A stretch of 64,000 bases of DNA from Apoderus coryli (GCA_911728435.2 OU452210.1:4650001-4714000), one strand, 5' to 3'; positions 11,462 through 21,328 are shown, counted from the first letter of the stretch. Numbers and translations are program-made. Notes: a model not told the origin generated them from the sequence alone.

Positions 11462-12540
11462 AACTTTGATGGCTGATCCTTCTTCAAATTCAGTTTGTTT
11501 TCCAATTACAAATATTTAACCTCATAAATTGTTGATGTTTCCCTAGCAAATAATTTCCTATTTTATCAAATATTGGTTAGTCCTATATATAGAATTTAAC
11601 AACCTAACGGTCAACTAGAATGGAAAAGCTCATTATTTCTCCTTAAACTGTAAAAAGCGAGAATGCAAAAAAAAAGCTTACAAAAGCCTATATCGGGTGT
11701 GTGCGGCATTATTCACGAGAAACTGACAGATCGTGACATATTTTATGGAATCCAGAGATCCAAACTTGGGTTTTATGTGTTGACCGTTTTCTAGTTTTGC
11801 ATGTCACAGACAGAGAAATTTGCAACCAGGTATCTTACTAAAACTGCTGGGAATGTAATGAAATTCTTCTTCGACCACTATTAGATTTGTAGAAATTTAA
11901 ATAAAATACGCAAATGATAATAATTATTCTAACGCCCAAAATTTCTCTGAACTTTTCTAGAAAAAAATTATTGGCGTGAACGTTATACATTGTCTTGTTG
12001 ACGTGTGTAATATACAGTGTGATTTGGATTTATGGCATAACAATACCCTACTTCAGAACGATAAAATCTATACAGGATATATTACACTAAAATTGATTTT
12101 AATATCAAACGAAACTTAATTAATATAATGCAAGATTAACAATCTATAATTTACAGCCGTATCTCCTACGAGACGAGAGTTATGTGTATTTGCGTTACCT
12201 ACAAGTAGTCCCAAAATAATATGTTTAGAATTGAATGAGTTGTATACATATTATATGCTATTGTATATATATGTTTATAATTAATTATATATATAGATAA
12301 AATTTTAATTTTTGTTATACTTACTTTGCAGCAAAACTCTTAATTTAGATATTCGAAAGCCAAAAATCACAAAATGCTTTCGCTCAAATTTTTTATAGTG
12401 GGGTTAGCTTCTTGATTAACCTATGTAAATACTGAATTCTAGTTATTGAATTCAATTAAATACGTCATTGGAATTGTTCAGAAATTCCCAGATGGACAGA
12501 CAACCATAAGTAATCGGATTGATATGACCTAGACAATACC
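11462..12540. other. AT-rich stretch, nothing recognised
   Basis: No feature could be supported. Confidence 0.45.
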
Positions 12541-12545
12541 AAATA

Positions 12546-12720
12546 GCAATGAAAAAACACACGTAGACTCCACAAATTTATTAAAAGAAAGTGTTCTTAA
12601 TTATAGGGACATGTTTCGGAGTTTCAACTCCATGATCAGCAGACGAAACTCTGAACCATGTCCATATAATTAAGAACACTTTTTTTTAATAAATTGGGAC
12701 GCGATGTGTGTTTTTTTATT
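12546..12720 (-). mobile_element. Inverted pair of Penelope-type termini with hammerhead
   Basis: Two roughly 75-bp arms are inverted copies of each other, from ATTTATTAAAAGAAAGTG outward to a GTGGAGTCTACGTGTG block on the minus strand (right arm degraded to GGGACGCGATGTGTG). On the minus strand the centre contains CTGATCA, a GGAGTT/AACTCC stem II, GAAAC and ATGTC (12640 to about 12609). This is a hammerhead layout with G8 changed to C, so catalysis is expected to be lost. The plus strand carries a more degraded partner (CATGATCAGC...CGAAAC). Tail-to-tail or inverted termini are common in Penelope-like insertions. Confidence 0.6.
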
Positions 12721-13540
12721 GTAATTTATATTACACTCCACTGCATCCAACCAATGGATTACTGTTTTAATTTATTTATTTCTGTCAAAAAAAAACTATT
12801 ATTTGAAACGGTATTTCTTTATTTTGATGATTATTCTGCTTCAGTAGACTTGCTTTTTTATCACTTGCAAACTGTCTGCTGCTGAAATGTCATTTCAAAA
12901 ATATTTTTCCTTTTGTAAATAATTCTGGGATTAGCAAAAAAAGGTTTTGTTTTTAGTTGATGCTGAAGTTTTTGCATACTTAGGTTGGGTAAATGTTTAC
13001 TGTTTACTTCAAATTTCTCTTTTGTTATTTTGTATATTGAAAAATATCCTCGTCCTTGGTTTGAGACACTCTCTACATTGACGTGTAAATTTCATATTAA
13101 CATGTTTAATCTAGCGTGGCTGGCTGACGACACAGACATATACCGTAACAGGATTACTCTATGCAAATTAGAGACTGATGAGATGAAGGTCTATGCATAG
13201 TAAGTTGTTATAAATAAACCCCTTGCCCTCTAACTCTCTATCGATGGCATTAGATTGTTGATCAATGGTTTATATAGATATTTGTTACCTGTTCTACAGT
13301 TTTCGTATAATAGGAGAAATCAAACGAATATATACTTGTTCTACTATAATATTACAATTTACGGGTATTGTCGGTTCCGCAATAATTCGTTGACTCTAAG
13401 TGAAATAAAATTTAAATGACACCCTTTTTAATCGTAAAACTTTGTAACTCTACTGTGTAGGCATGTGGTTCCTTAAAAAGGTACGGCTTTTTACTTGATA
13501 TTTTTGACAAAATAGAATGCAGTTTATATTTTTATTCAGA
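12721..13540. other. AT-rich stretch, nothing recognised
   Basis: Open frames at 12694-12885 and 12985-13200 show no domain and no paralogue here. Confidence 0.4.
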
Positions 13541-13544
13541 TCAT

Positions 13545-13608
13545 AATTATTAATTTGTCTTGTAATAGGGTTGTATTTACCTGTTAGACAATAAAGTTCA
13601 TTTCATTT
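13545..13608 (+). repeat. LINE 3' end with (ATTTC)n tail
   Basis: TTGTCTTGTAATAGGGTTG, then CCTGTTAGACAATAAAG, is nearly identical to the intact LINE 3' end at 40.6 kb, followed by a short ATTTC tail instead of TTTA. A severely 5'-truncated copy. Confidence 0.7.
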
Positions 13609-13632
13609 CATAATGTTATTAATAATTATAAA

Positions 13633-13712
13633 GTATTTTTTATCTGCTTTACAGCGATAGGTTACTTTTGATATTTGCCCCCATAATTCTCGAGAAAGTT
13701 GCGTTTAAAATT
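13633..13712 (+). repeat. Dispersed repeat A, copy 1
   Basis: About 80 bp (TTTATCTGCTTTACA, then CCATAATTCTCG, GCGTTTAAAAT) reappears in inverted orientation at 34843-34922 with scattered differences. No TIR, coding potential or host gene association is seen. Confidence 0.6.
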
Positions 13713-13770
13713 TCACTAGTTAGGTAGTTGGAACTCTTATTAGAATATAATATAGTAATTTGAAAAAGGG

Positions 13771-13842
13771 TTTTTGGCGTCATCGATAGAGCGTGCGCTT
13801 CGCATGCTGAAGGTTCTGGTTCAAATCCCAGCTTTGGCAATA
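13771..13842 (+). tRNA. tRNA-like sequence, probably SINE head or decayed tRNA
   Basis: TGGCGTCATCG (13775-13785) fits the Pol III A box with one mismatch, and GGTTCAAATCC (13818-13828) fits the B box. Between them GTGCGCTTCGCATGC resembles a tRNA-Ala anticodon arm. The 5' and 3' acceptor strands do not pair and the D and anticodon stems have mismatches, so it is not a functional tRNA. A tRNA-derived SINE head or tRNA pseudogene is the best reading; a T-run follows at 13842. Confidence 0.45.
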
Positions 13843-13964
13843 TTTTTTTTTCTAATTTTTGAATTAAGTAGTTAGTTTGTTACGTTAGTTTATTGGAAAT
13901 AATGAAAATAATAGTAATAATGATTATTAAAATTCTGTTTCGTTACGCAGGTGATATATTTTTG

Positions 13965-14022
13965 ATTGTATTATATCTTGTCGGGAAAATTTTGGGGCGA
14001 CACAACCGATTTTTTATATAAT
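13965..14022. repeat. Dispersed repeat B, copy 1
   Basis: TTTTGGGGCGACACAACC and flanks recur at 31105-31160 (TTTTGGGGCGACATAACC). It lies just downstream of the minus-strand transposase relic and could be part of that transposon's non-coding end. Confidence 0.5.
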
Positions 14023-14139
14023 TTTCTTGGAAATATATGATTTTCCATCAAGTAGTTCTGAATTTTTTCTTTTGTATTGTTGAAATTGGGTACTTTATTG
14101 ATTTGGCTGCTGTGCTCGCGTTCTCCATCACAATTACAC

Positions 14140-14740
14140 TATTTTTCGCAATATTTGCAAAAAAAGATTTTGAAACCAATCTTCAATTAATTTTGAATCT
14201 GTATTTTGATGATAATTCAAAGATGAATTTGCTATGCTCTTCGAGCATAGAAGCAATGAGTTTGGAATAAATCCATATTCTGAACCCACATGCAAAATTG
14301 TGATTTTCTCTGTCCTATATTTGAGGGAGATTCATTTTGGCATCCATCCTTTTTTGGGAGTATCATGGGTATCAAACTTTGTTTCGTCAAGATCTATGAT
14401 AACGATTTTCTGCTCTATATTGTTTTATGGAGTTTAATTAACCCTGACTCCATTCTTGTAAACGCCGGTAATTCCATTAACACTGCCTTTTATTAATGGT
14501 CCGATATTTAAAACCGATTCATTTCACGATTCTCCAAAGGCTGGTTCTGCTACATGAAATGTCTGCTGTAAGTGCCTTTTTTAGTGACTCTATTGTAGGA
14601 TTCCTTTGTTTATTGTGTATGTCGTAAATTTTCCTTCGAATTAACTCTATATCAGATCCTTTAACACTTCTTAATTTGCCCATATCACGTCTTTGGTCTT
14701 TAGCTTGATGAGTTTGTTCACGATATCTTTCACCGTCCAT
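14140..14740 (-). pseudogene. Decayed DDE (IS630/mariner-superfamily) transposase
   Basis: Minus-strand frame 14740-14519 encodes 73 residues including LRSVKGSDIELIRRKIYDIH and TSLWRIVK, an N-terminal helix-turn-helix. After frameshifts, about 14430-14340 reads VIIDLDETKFDTHDTPKKGW, which holds the first catalytic Asp (LDET) of this insect transposase type. It is followed by ITILHVGSEYGFIPNSLLL and a YHQN motif at about 14190. At least two in-frame stops and one shift break it. C-terminal motifs are missing. This is a dead copy of an insect DDE_3-type element; the family name is inferred from motif pattern. Confidence 0.7.
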
Positions 14741-14759
14741 AAAGGAACTGCGTTTTAAT

Positions 14760-16650
14760 CTTGAATACTGTGAGATAACATTATGTACTGCTATTGAGAA
14801 AATTCAGTGAAGATTTCTAAAGTTTGTTGTGTATAAGGAGGATAGCTACTATCCACTATAGCAATTCTATATTGCTTACCAGATATAATGTGTGTTTTTT
14901 GGCTAAGCGTAGGGAATATTTTGTCTTTGGTTTTTTTGCATTTAAGTTGTTAAACGGCTGAATTGATTGGCCTGATATTTCATCTAATGTAAGCATGAGG
15001 ATTCCTAATTTCAGAACTCGCCCGAAAACTTCTTTATCTGCCTATACCCCGCACCAACATCTTATTGTTTTCACCATTATATTTTATGTTTTCTATTGAG
15101 TGAGATAGATGATTACAATTAGCAAAATTAAAAGTGATTTAAAATAAATGCCTTACCATTCTTGGAACCAACAAATTTAGAGTTAAGAAGCCAATAATAA
15201 ACGGCTGATGAAGAAAATTTTTGCTCGTCTAGAAAGAAAAGGATTATGAATTTTTACCCCACGAGAGAAATCAGGTTATTTTACGTACAGGTGATCTACT
15301 ACTAAACCAGATTATGTTTTTGTCGTGGATCGGTCCGCAAATCCAGGCCAAGGTGTGCAAATATGTTCCTTGCCTGTTCAATCTTCTATAAATGATACAA
15401 TAGTTAGGTAAAAACATTGCTAAAGTGCACTCCAGACTAAGCATTTCCAAACATGTTGACAGTAGATTTTAAGTATAGAAAACATAACCGAAAACCGAAA
15501 TAAGGTCAAGCTACTATTAAATAAAAGACTTCTACATAGCGAATGATGTGAGTGATTATTCATTCAAGGTGTAATTGAAAGGCATGTAGTGATTTTGGGA
15601 AAGAATAGAATAGCGGCACTATTTCGAAATCAATATCGTGCATATTACTGAGATCCGATTTTTTTTTAAGTATGTGTGGAAACAGAGCCACTAATGATCT
15701 GTTAAACCACCCGTTTATTGGGTCCACGAGATTTATTGGAGAGGATGGTTCATTGGCAACTTCAATATTATTTTAAACTTATTTCATATTAGTAAAAATA
15801 TACTTAATAAACTAACAATCGTTAAAGACTACTAAACTTCGTCCTCGGCCCTTTTGGCAAAATTGATTTTTTGGGGTGCTGTGGTTTAAATTCCAGAGCG
15901 AGGGAGCTTCAATGATTGTTATACAAATACAATTAAACAATAATTGCAGCGGAATATCCAATATTTAATAGCTGCGAGGTTTACAGCCCAGATCCTGTAA
16001 TATGACTTTTTTGTCATATTCGGTTCAATGAGGTAAAAATAATTACAAACCTTGTGAAGTACGATCAACAAAGGCCGGCACAGACAGGATACTTCAAATA
16101 CATAAATTGTAAATAATATTATTATATACTAAATAGATACCCCACACTTTAAGTTGTCACTTTATTTCATTATATGATGTCGTTCCAGGAATGTGCAGAC
16201 GGTATTTTTACATTATAGGTAATATGAAGCGTGTATATCTTGGAGAATATATGAGCAATATATTTTGATATGTTGAAATTGTTTCTGGCATTTCGTTATA
16301 GTTACATATATCACAAAGACAGGAATTATTCTGGTGATTTGAGATTCTGTAGGTCACTATTTATTTGACAAACAACTATGTACACTGCAAATTAGAAACA
16401 GCACACAGAGAATCTATATGTGGAGTGAGTGGGACCGAACACTCAAATTTCTAGCGCATGTATATAGATGAGAGTAATAGCTTCAGTACATTAATTAATT
16501 CATTATCAAATGCATTCCAGTTCGATGGGCATTTCAAAATATCCAAAATACCAATATCCAATATTTTAATGACAAATTATAAGCCGAATTTAATCTCTTG
16601 AAAAGCACATGACATTAATTTTTAATACAGCATGGTCTATAGGGAACGCC
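14760..16650. other. AT-rich stretch, no supported feature
   Basis: The first part may be further eroded transposon sequence on the minus strand. Nothing else stands out up to the ribozyme array. Confidence 0.4.
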
Positions 16651-16657
16651 TTTGAAG

Positions 16658-16671
16658 AAATAAATATTTGA
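16658..16671 (+). repeat. Putative target-site duplication, left
   Basis: AAATAAATATTTGA; the last four bases are also compatible with the inverted monomer end. Confidence 0.6.
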
Positions 16672-16954
16672 GAAAGAGATGTTTGTGGCGACACCTAGCG
16701 TGAACAGGCAATATGCCGGGTGAAACACAGTTCACTACGATGGCCGGACAAGAAGTAACAACTCCATTATATCCTATTGCCAACACTAGATGCGCCCGAA
16801 TCCCCTAGCAGGGAGGCTTTATTTAAGAATTGCTTGTTACATAAAGCAACAAGACTTTAAGTTATGTTGGAAATTTATTTCACACTACCATGCTTCCACC
16901 AGACGGCCGTTTCGTCGATCCACGACTCATCAGTGGTGATCGGCAGGCAGTGTG
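16668..16954 (-). repeat. Inverted partial retrozyme monomer
   Basis: The reverse complement of 287 of the 336 monomer bases, starting within stem I (CACACTGCC) and ending at CTTTCTCAA. It shares AACTTAAAG with forward copy 3, where copies 1 and 2 have AACCTAAAG. Confidence 0.85.
16864..16954 (-). ncRNA. Type I hammerhead ribozyme, inverted copy
   Basis: Minus strand: CTGATGA (16933-16927), stem II GTCG/CGAC, GAAAC, palindromic ACGGCCGT, cleavage triplet GTC (16904-16902). The proximal stem I and CACACT/AGTGTG are present, but the outer 5' arm of stem I was lost at the inversion junction. Confidence 0.85.
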
Positions 16955-17135
16955 CCTCCCTGCTAGGGGATTCGGGCGCATCTAGTGTTGGCAATAGGAT
17001 ATAATGGAGTTGTTACTTCTTGTCCGGCCATCGTAGTGAACTGTGTTTCACCCGGCATATTGCCTGTTCACGCTAGGTGTCGCCACAAACATCTCTTTCT
17101 CAATCAATTCTCGTGCTAGTATAAGCTCTTTGTAA

Positions 17136-17243
17136 ATGTTGGAAATTTAGGTCACACTGCCTGCCGATCACCACTGATGAGTCGTGGATCGACGAAACGG
17201 CCGTCTGGTGGAAGCATGGTAGTGTGAAATAAATTTCCAACAT
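17136..17243 (+). ncRNA. Type I hammerhead ribozyme, monomer 1
   Basis: CTGATGA at 17174-17180, stem II GTCG/CGAC with loop TGGAT, GAAAC, then self-complementary ACGGCCGT and cleavage triplet GTC, predicted cut after 17205. Stem I is long: CACCA/TGGTG next to the core, an internal loop, TCACACT/AGTGTGA, then a 14-bp outer helix of ATGTTGGAAATTTA with its exact complement ending at 17243. All invariant core bases are intact. The two-pair stem III around GGCC would be weak in a monomer, so a dimeric (double hammerhead) fold is expected. Confidence 0.93.
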
Positions 17244-17471
17244 AACCTAAAGTCTTGTTGCTTTATGTAACAAGCAATTCTTAAATAAAGCCTCCCTGCT
17301 AGGGGATTCGGGCGCATCTAGTGTTGGCAATAGGATATAATGGAGTTGTTACTTCTTGTCCGGCCATCGTAGTGAACTGTGTTTCACCCGGCATATTGCC
17401 TGTTCACGCTAGGTGTCGCCACAAACATCTCTTTCTCAATCAATTCTCGTGCTAGTATAAGCTCTTTGTAA

Positions 17472-17579
17472 ATGTTGGAAATTTAGGTCACACTGCCTGC
17501 CGATCACCACTGATGAGTCGTGGATCGACGAAACGGCCGTCTGGTGGAAGCATGGTAGTGTGAAATAAATTTCCAACAT
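17472..17579 (+). ncRNA. Type I hammerhead ribozyme, monomer 2
   Basis: Identical in core and stems to monomer 1, offset by exactly 336 bp; CTGATGA at 17510, predicted cut after 17541. Cleavage at monomers 1 and 2 would release a 336-nt unit spanning 17206-17541. Confidence 0.93.
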
Positions 17580-17807
17580 AACCTAAAGTCTTGTTGCTTT
17601 ATGTAACAAGCAATTCTTAAATAAAGCCTCCCTGCTAGGGGATTCGGGCGCATCTAGTGTTGGCAATAGGATATAATGGAGTTGTTACTTCTTGTCCGGC
17701 CATCGTAGTGAACTGTGTTTCACCCGGCATATTGCCTGTTCACGCTAGGTGTCGCCACAAACATCTCTTTCTCAATTAATTCTCGTGCTAGTATAAGCTC
17801 TTTGTAA

Positions 17808-17915
17808 ATGTTGGAAATTTAGGTCACACTGCCTGCCGATCACCACTGATGAGTCGTGGATCGACGAAACGGCCGTCAGGTGGAAGCATGGTAGTGTGAA
17901 ATAAATTTCCAACAT
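17808..17915 (+). ncRNA. Type I hammerhead ribozyme, monomer 3
   Basis: CTGATGA at 17846, predicted cut after 17877. It differs from the other copies at the first base after the cut (A at 17878 instead of T), which removes the 1.1-2.1 base pair of stem I; all core bases are kept. Confidence 0.9.
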
Positions 17916-17954
17916 AACTTAAAGTCTTGTTGCTTTATGTAACAAGCAATTCTT

Positions 17955-17968
17955 AAATAAATATTTGA
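17955..17968 (+). repeat. Putative target-site duplication, right
   Basis: AAATAAATATTTGA; the first seven bases are also compatible with the monomer end, where internal copies read AAATAAAG. Confidence 0.6.
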
Positions 17969-17974
17969 TATCAA

Positions 17975-18160
17975 CATTCATCACATCACACTACACGTTG
18001 TAATTAATCAGCAAACTGTAGAAGCAAAGTTCGAAACACATCATTGCTGACGAAATTGACTAACAACATTTCTGAACGACACAAACTAATAGCTTTCCCA
18101 AAAAAGTTCAAAAATCAAGACGGCAAACAGGTCGATCAATTTCTTCAATAAAATTTTTCT
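17975..18160. other. AT-rich spacer, nothing recognised
   Basis: Short unique stretch between the ribozyme array and a LINE tail. Confidence 0.4.
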
Positions 18161-18164
18161 TTAT

Positions 18165-18245
18165 AGTAGTTTTTCTTTATTTATTTATTTGGATTACATC
18201 TACCCAGACAGAAACAAATCCAATTACAAGGCAGGTACATTCTAA
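18165..18245 (-). repeat. LINE 3' end with (AAAT)n tail, minus strand
   Basis: On the minus strand CCTTGTAATTGGATTTG, a GTCTGGGTAGATG segment, then AAATAAATAAATAAAG. The TTGTAATTGG block and four-base tail match the LINE 3' ends in this window, though the middle differs, suggesting a related subfamily. Confidence 0.5.
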
Positions 18246-18249
18246 AACA

Positions 18250-18750
18250 ATTAAATTAACTAAGATAGATAACGTTGGCATTCTCTCTTTTCGTCAATAC
18301 CATAAATCATTAAAAGTTTATCTTTCGCTGAGCCAGTATATTTTTTATTCCACTTCCGACACCAAATTATTACATATTTCGAGTTTGCAGTCCAAGAATA
18401 CACGCAGTTCAAAATTTACACTTTTAACAATAAAACTTTTAAAAAGCGCATAAACAAGTCTAGTCTGTCACTGTCAGATTAAATGCTCTTGTAAATTCAA
18501 GTATGAAAACTCAATTCATAATTAATTATTTCTGGCGAGAATGCATATATACATTTTCTTTGGTCTTGGACGTTACAACAATTAACACAATGATCACGAA
18601 GATTCGAAACTAGAAGAATCTGACAAAGATAAACAAGAATAAGTATTAAAAACTATTAATAATTATAATCATTAAAAATTGGTACCTACATTACACTTAT
18701 AATCATCGCCGACACAGCTGATCTCTTCGTGTTAAATAAACTATAAAGCT
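18250..18750. other. AT-rich stretch, nothing recognised
   Basis: No feature could be supported. Confidence 0.4.
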
Positions 18751-18754
18751 TAAG

Positions 18755-19095
18755 ACATTACCCAACGGGGGGATTAGTGCTTTTTGTCGCTAGTAAGACT
18801 CGACGTTCACTTCGCCAAGGTTCGAGAAAAGACCCCAAAAAAAAAAGAGTTTTGTGGTTAGAGTCCCTGGCGGAGCATGCGGACACATATGTGCTCCAAC
18901 GCGTGGAGACTTCATGGTCCGAGACGCCAAGTCTCCAACCACCCTCTTCGAACTTTATTACACAGAAGTGCAAATCAAAATCCCCCGTAACTTCCTGTTA
19001 CAACAATATTTATAACTTTACTTTTTTCCACTCTTCCGAATATCGACCAATGCAATTGTCTATTCTTAGCGTCGGTCGTACCGTTTTTTGTTGAA
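18755..19095. other. GC-richer block of unknown origin
   Basis: This block is clearly more GC-rich than its surroundings and has overlapping open frames on both strands (105 codons plus at 18777-19094, 71 codons minus at 18973-18758). Neither frame has a recognisable domain. The plus frame contains a run of ten A. It could be an LTR or an old transposon fragment; no second copy lies in the window. Confidence 0.3.
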
Positions 19096-19107
19096 TTTGC
19101 CATTTGT

Positions 19108-19185
19108 CTATTAGGTACAATACCGATGTTAGAGTCATGAACTTGTATAAACTTTGATGAACTTTTATAAATTATTAAATCAGCG
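19108..19185 (+). repeat. Dispersed repeat C, copy 1
   Basis: GTACAATACCGATGTTAGAG, then GATGAACTTTTATAAATT, recurs inverted at 54420-54480. Its family is unknown. Confidence 0.55.
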
Positions 19186-19189
19186 TAAA

Positions 19190-20150
19190 ATAGCTAGTTC
19201 GACCGGATGCAATATTTTTATTTCAATATACCGGGTGTGACAATATAATCCTAACAATTAGATAGAAGAGGGATTTTGATTAAAAAATAAAACTAATATC
19301 TACTTATCATAGAGCTACTAACTAATAAATTATAAAAGATAATTATTAAAGTCAACAATCATTAAAAGGGTTGTTTCACAAGATTATGTATGTAACTTTG
19401 GTAGATATGTCTACTGATTGTTAGCGTAGATGATAAAAATGGTTGTTTATAGATATGATAGGAGTACGAGACTATTAAGAAAATAATATACAGGGTGTCG
19501 TGTCTTATGGACCACAACAATGTCCACAAAATATTCCTTAGGAATAATAATCTCGTGTTTGTGTATTTCTCTTAAATAAAAGTTTGCCTTGTCAAAAATT
19601 GCTGTCTTACTAGTATTTCAAAAAATCAAACGTGCTTAAAGTATTTAAAATTATCTTGTTAAAATGCAAGTTTTAATAACTATATGGCAAATATAAGTCA
19701 TGAAATAGTATTGCACAAAGCGTAAACATTCTACAGGCAATATTTTATTCATGGTTTTCCACTGCGGCTTCTATATACTATATACTATCAATATTAGACG
19801 TGCTTAGGTCTCGCCTATATATTTATATATACACACATTCGTATACCCCTAGTTATTTGTAGACTTTCCAATATCTTCATCATTTCCTATTCATTCAGAC
19901 GGGAAATTAAAAACTACTTTTCAAAATCATACTAAGAGATATCATACATCTTATAAGTTGTTTGCAAAATATACAACTAAATATAAACAAAAACATACAT
20001 TCAAAAATATGAGCCAAATATATAAGGTGACGCGGCTATATAGTTTATGAAAAAAAGTTCCCATAAACGAAAAAGCATTGTTTCCAAAATTACAAAAACT
20101 GTTCAAACTGAACACCTCTATATCTAGATGAGTCCAATATTCTCTCAAAT
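19190..20150. other. AT-rich stretch, nothing recognised
   Basis: Contains a GGGTGT-type MITE-like end near 19493 (ACAGGGTGTCGTGTC) without a partner. Confidence 0.35.
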
Positions 20151-20159
20151 ATACCAGAA

Positions 20160-20850
20160 TAATTTCTAATCAAATTACACCCAGGAAAAATGCGATTCCT
20201 TAGGTACTCCACATTTTCCAGAGGAGTAGCGTAAACAAAGGTCTTGAAAATCCAGTGGGTTTAAATCCGGAGCTCGTGCAGGCCATAAGTGAGGCCCACC
20301 TCGGCCAATCCAGCGATTTCCGTATGTTTCTGTTAAAAACTCACGAGGAACCCGACTAAAATGCGCTGCTGCACCATCGTGAAGAAACCACATTGCATTT
20401 CTTATTGCCAATGGTACGTTTTTCAGAAATCCAGGACGGGTCTAATTAAGCACCGACAATTCCAAACATTCAGCGAGAACTGATGTTGAAAATGATCTTG
20501 AAATATCGTATGGGCACTTTCATCACGCCATAAATAGTTATTATGAAAATTGCTTATTATATTTCTTGAAAAACTCGCTTCATCAGTAAACCAAATTAAA
20601 ATCAGTAGTTGAGGAAAGAAACCCATTGAGAGAATGCCATACGTGGAGGAAAATCAGCAGGAATAAGTGCTTGAACGCGTTGCGGATGTGGTATGGATAT
20701 AATAAATTGTCCTTAAGAATGCGCCAGACAGTACTATTACTTACATTCAAAACTTGAGCAACTTTTCGAGTAGAAGTACCTGGATTTTATTCAACCATGT
20801 TCAACACAGCCTTACCGTTCTTGCTGTTGAGTAATGTTTAGAGTTTGTTG
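20160..20850 (-). pseudogene. mariner/Tc-type transposase pseudogene
   Basis: On the minus strand the order is: HTH region at about 20830-20700 (STRKVAQVLNVSNSTVWRIL after frameshift), a middle segment with LFL-PP-MAF, then LIWFTDEASFSRN at about 20590 (first Asp) and FQHQFSLNVWN. This is followed by WFLHDGAAAHFSR (second Asp) and WPARAPDLNPLDF (third acidic residue) at about 20390-20240. The last two acidic residues are about 36 residues apart. At least two frameshifts and one TAA interrupt it, and the C-terminus after PLDF is degraded. All three catalytic residues are still readable. It would have mobilised its own element and is now non-functional. Confidence 0.85.
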
Positions 20851-21070
20851 AGGCTATCAGTGCGTGGGACAAACGATAATGATCAATTGTTCTAACATGG
20901 AAATCGTCTAATAGCGGTCAATAAGCTTGATGTTTCTATTCTGCTTCTTTCCACCATAGATGAACGAAATACATTAATATTCGTAACCTTGGCAGGGAAC
21001 AACCCTACCCTCATAGATAAAAAAAAAAAAAACATCTCACTATTACCGCGTACAAATTTTATCCATGCCG

Positions 21071-21328
21071 TGTACATTCTGTCGCTCTCTGTCTTGTCCT
21101 ATCGAGTACAGCACGTGGTCGCTATCGAGCACATTACAGTGTTTTAATTTGTAGACAGGCTTTGCGCATCTATGTGGGTTTATCTATGCGTAAAGTAAAA
21201 ACATCCTAACAATTGGTGATGTAAAGTCCTGTTTCAATTCAAGGACCGTTCGTTGATTTTTAGGATAAAACAAAGATTAAAAAAGTTAAGGAGGTGATAA
21301 AATTATACGTAGGTATCAAACTATTCGG
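21071..21328 (+). repeat. Direct duplication, left copy (LTR-like)
   Basis: 258 bp starting TGTACATTCTGTCGCTC and ending ACTATTCGGGAT, virtually identical to 21722-21998 except for an 18-bp segment present only in the right copy. It is followed by TGGAATAAACCC, which starts with the TGG expected of a tRNA primer-binding site. Confidence 0.7.

Larger units (their letters stand above)
16658..17968 (+). mobile_element. Retrozyme-like hammerhead element, inverted monomer plus trimer
   Basis: A forward array of three 336-bp monomers (16955-17290, 17291-17626, 17627-17961) is joined head-to-head at 16954/16955 to a 287-bp inverted partial monomer (16668-16954). Copies differ by only a few bases. 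Each has a hammerhead core and no open reading frame. The unit is bounded by AAATAAATATTTGA at 16658-16671 and 17955-17968. A few bases of each copy overlap element sequence, so the true target duplication is 6-14 bp. Tandem type I hammerhead monomers of this size flanked by target duplications match metazoan retrozymes, non-autonomous elements thought to move through circular RNA and borrowed reverse transcriptase. It could also be a short satellite array, but the flanking repeat and low copy number favour insertion. Confidence 0.85.

Noticed and set aside
14037..14496. Plus-strand frames of 67-77 codons
   Set aside because: Opposite strand of the decayed DDE transposase, which reads recognisable motifs.
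16955..17961. CRISPR-like or ordinary satellite reading of the 336-bp repeat array
   Set aside because: Units are contiguous without spacers, each carries a full hammerhead, and the array is short with shared border sequence, so a retroelement reading fits better.
18755..19095. 105-codon frame as a host gene
   Set aside because: Overlapping frames on both strands, a homopolymer run and no domain; more likely repeat-derived.
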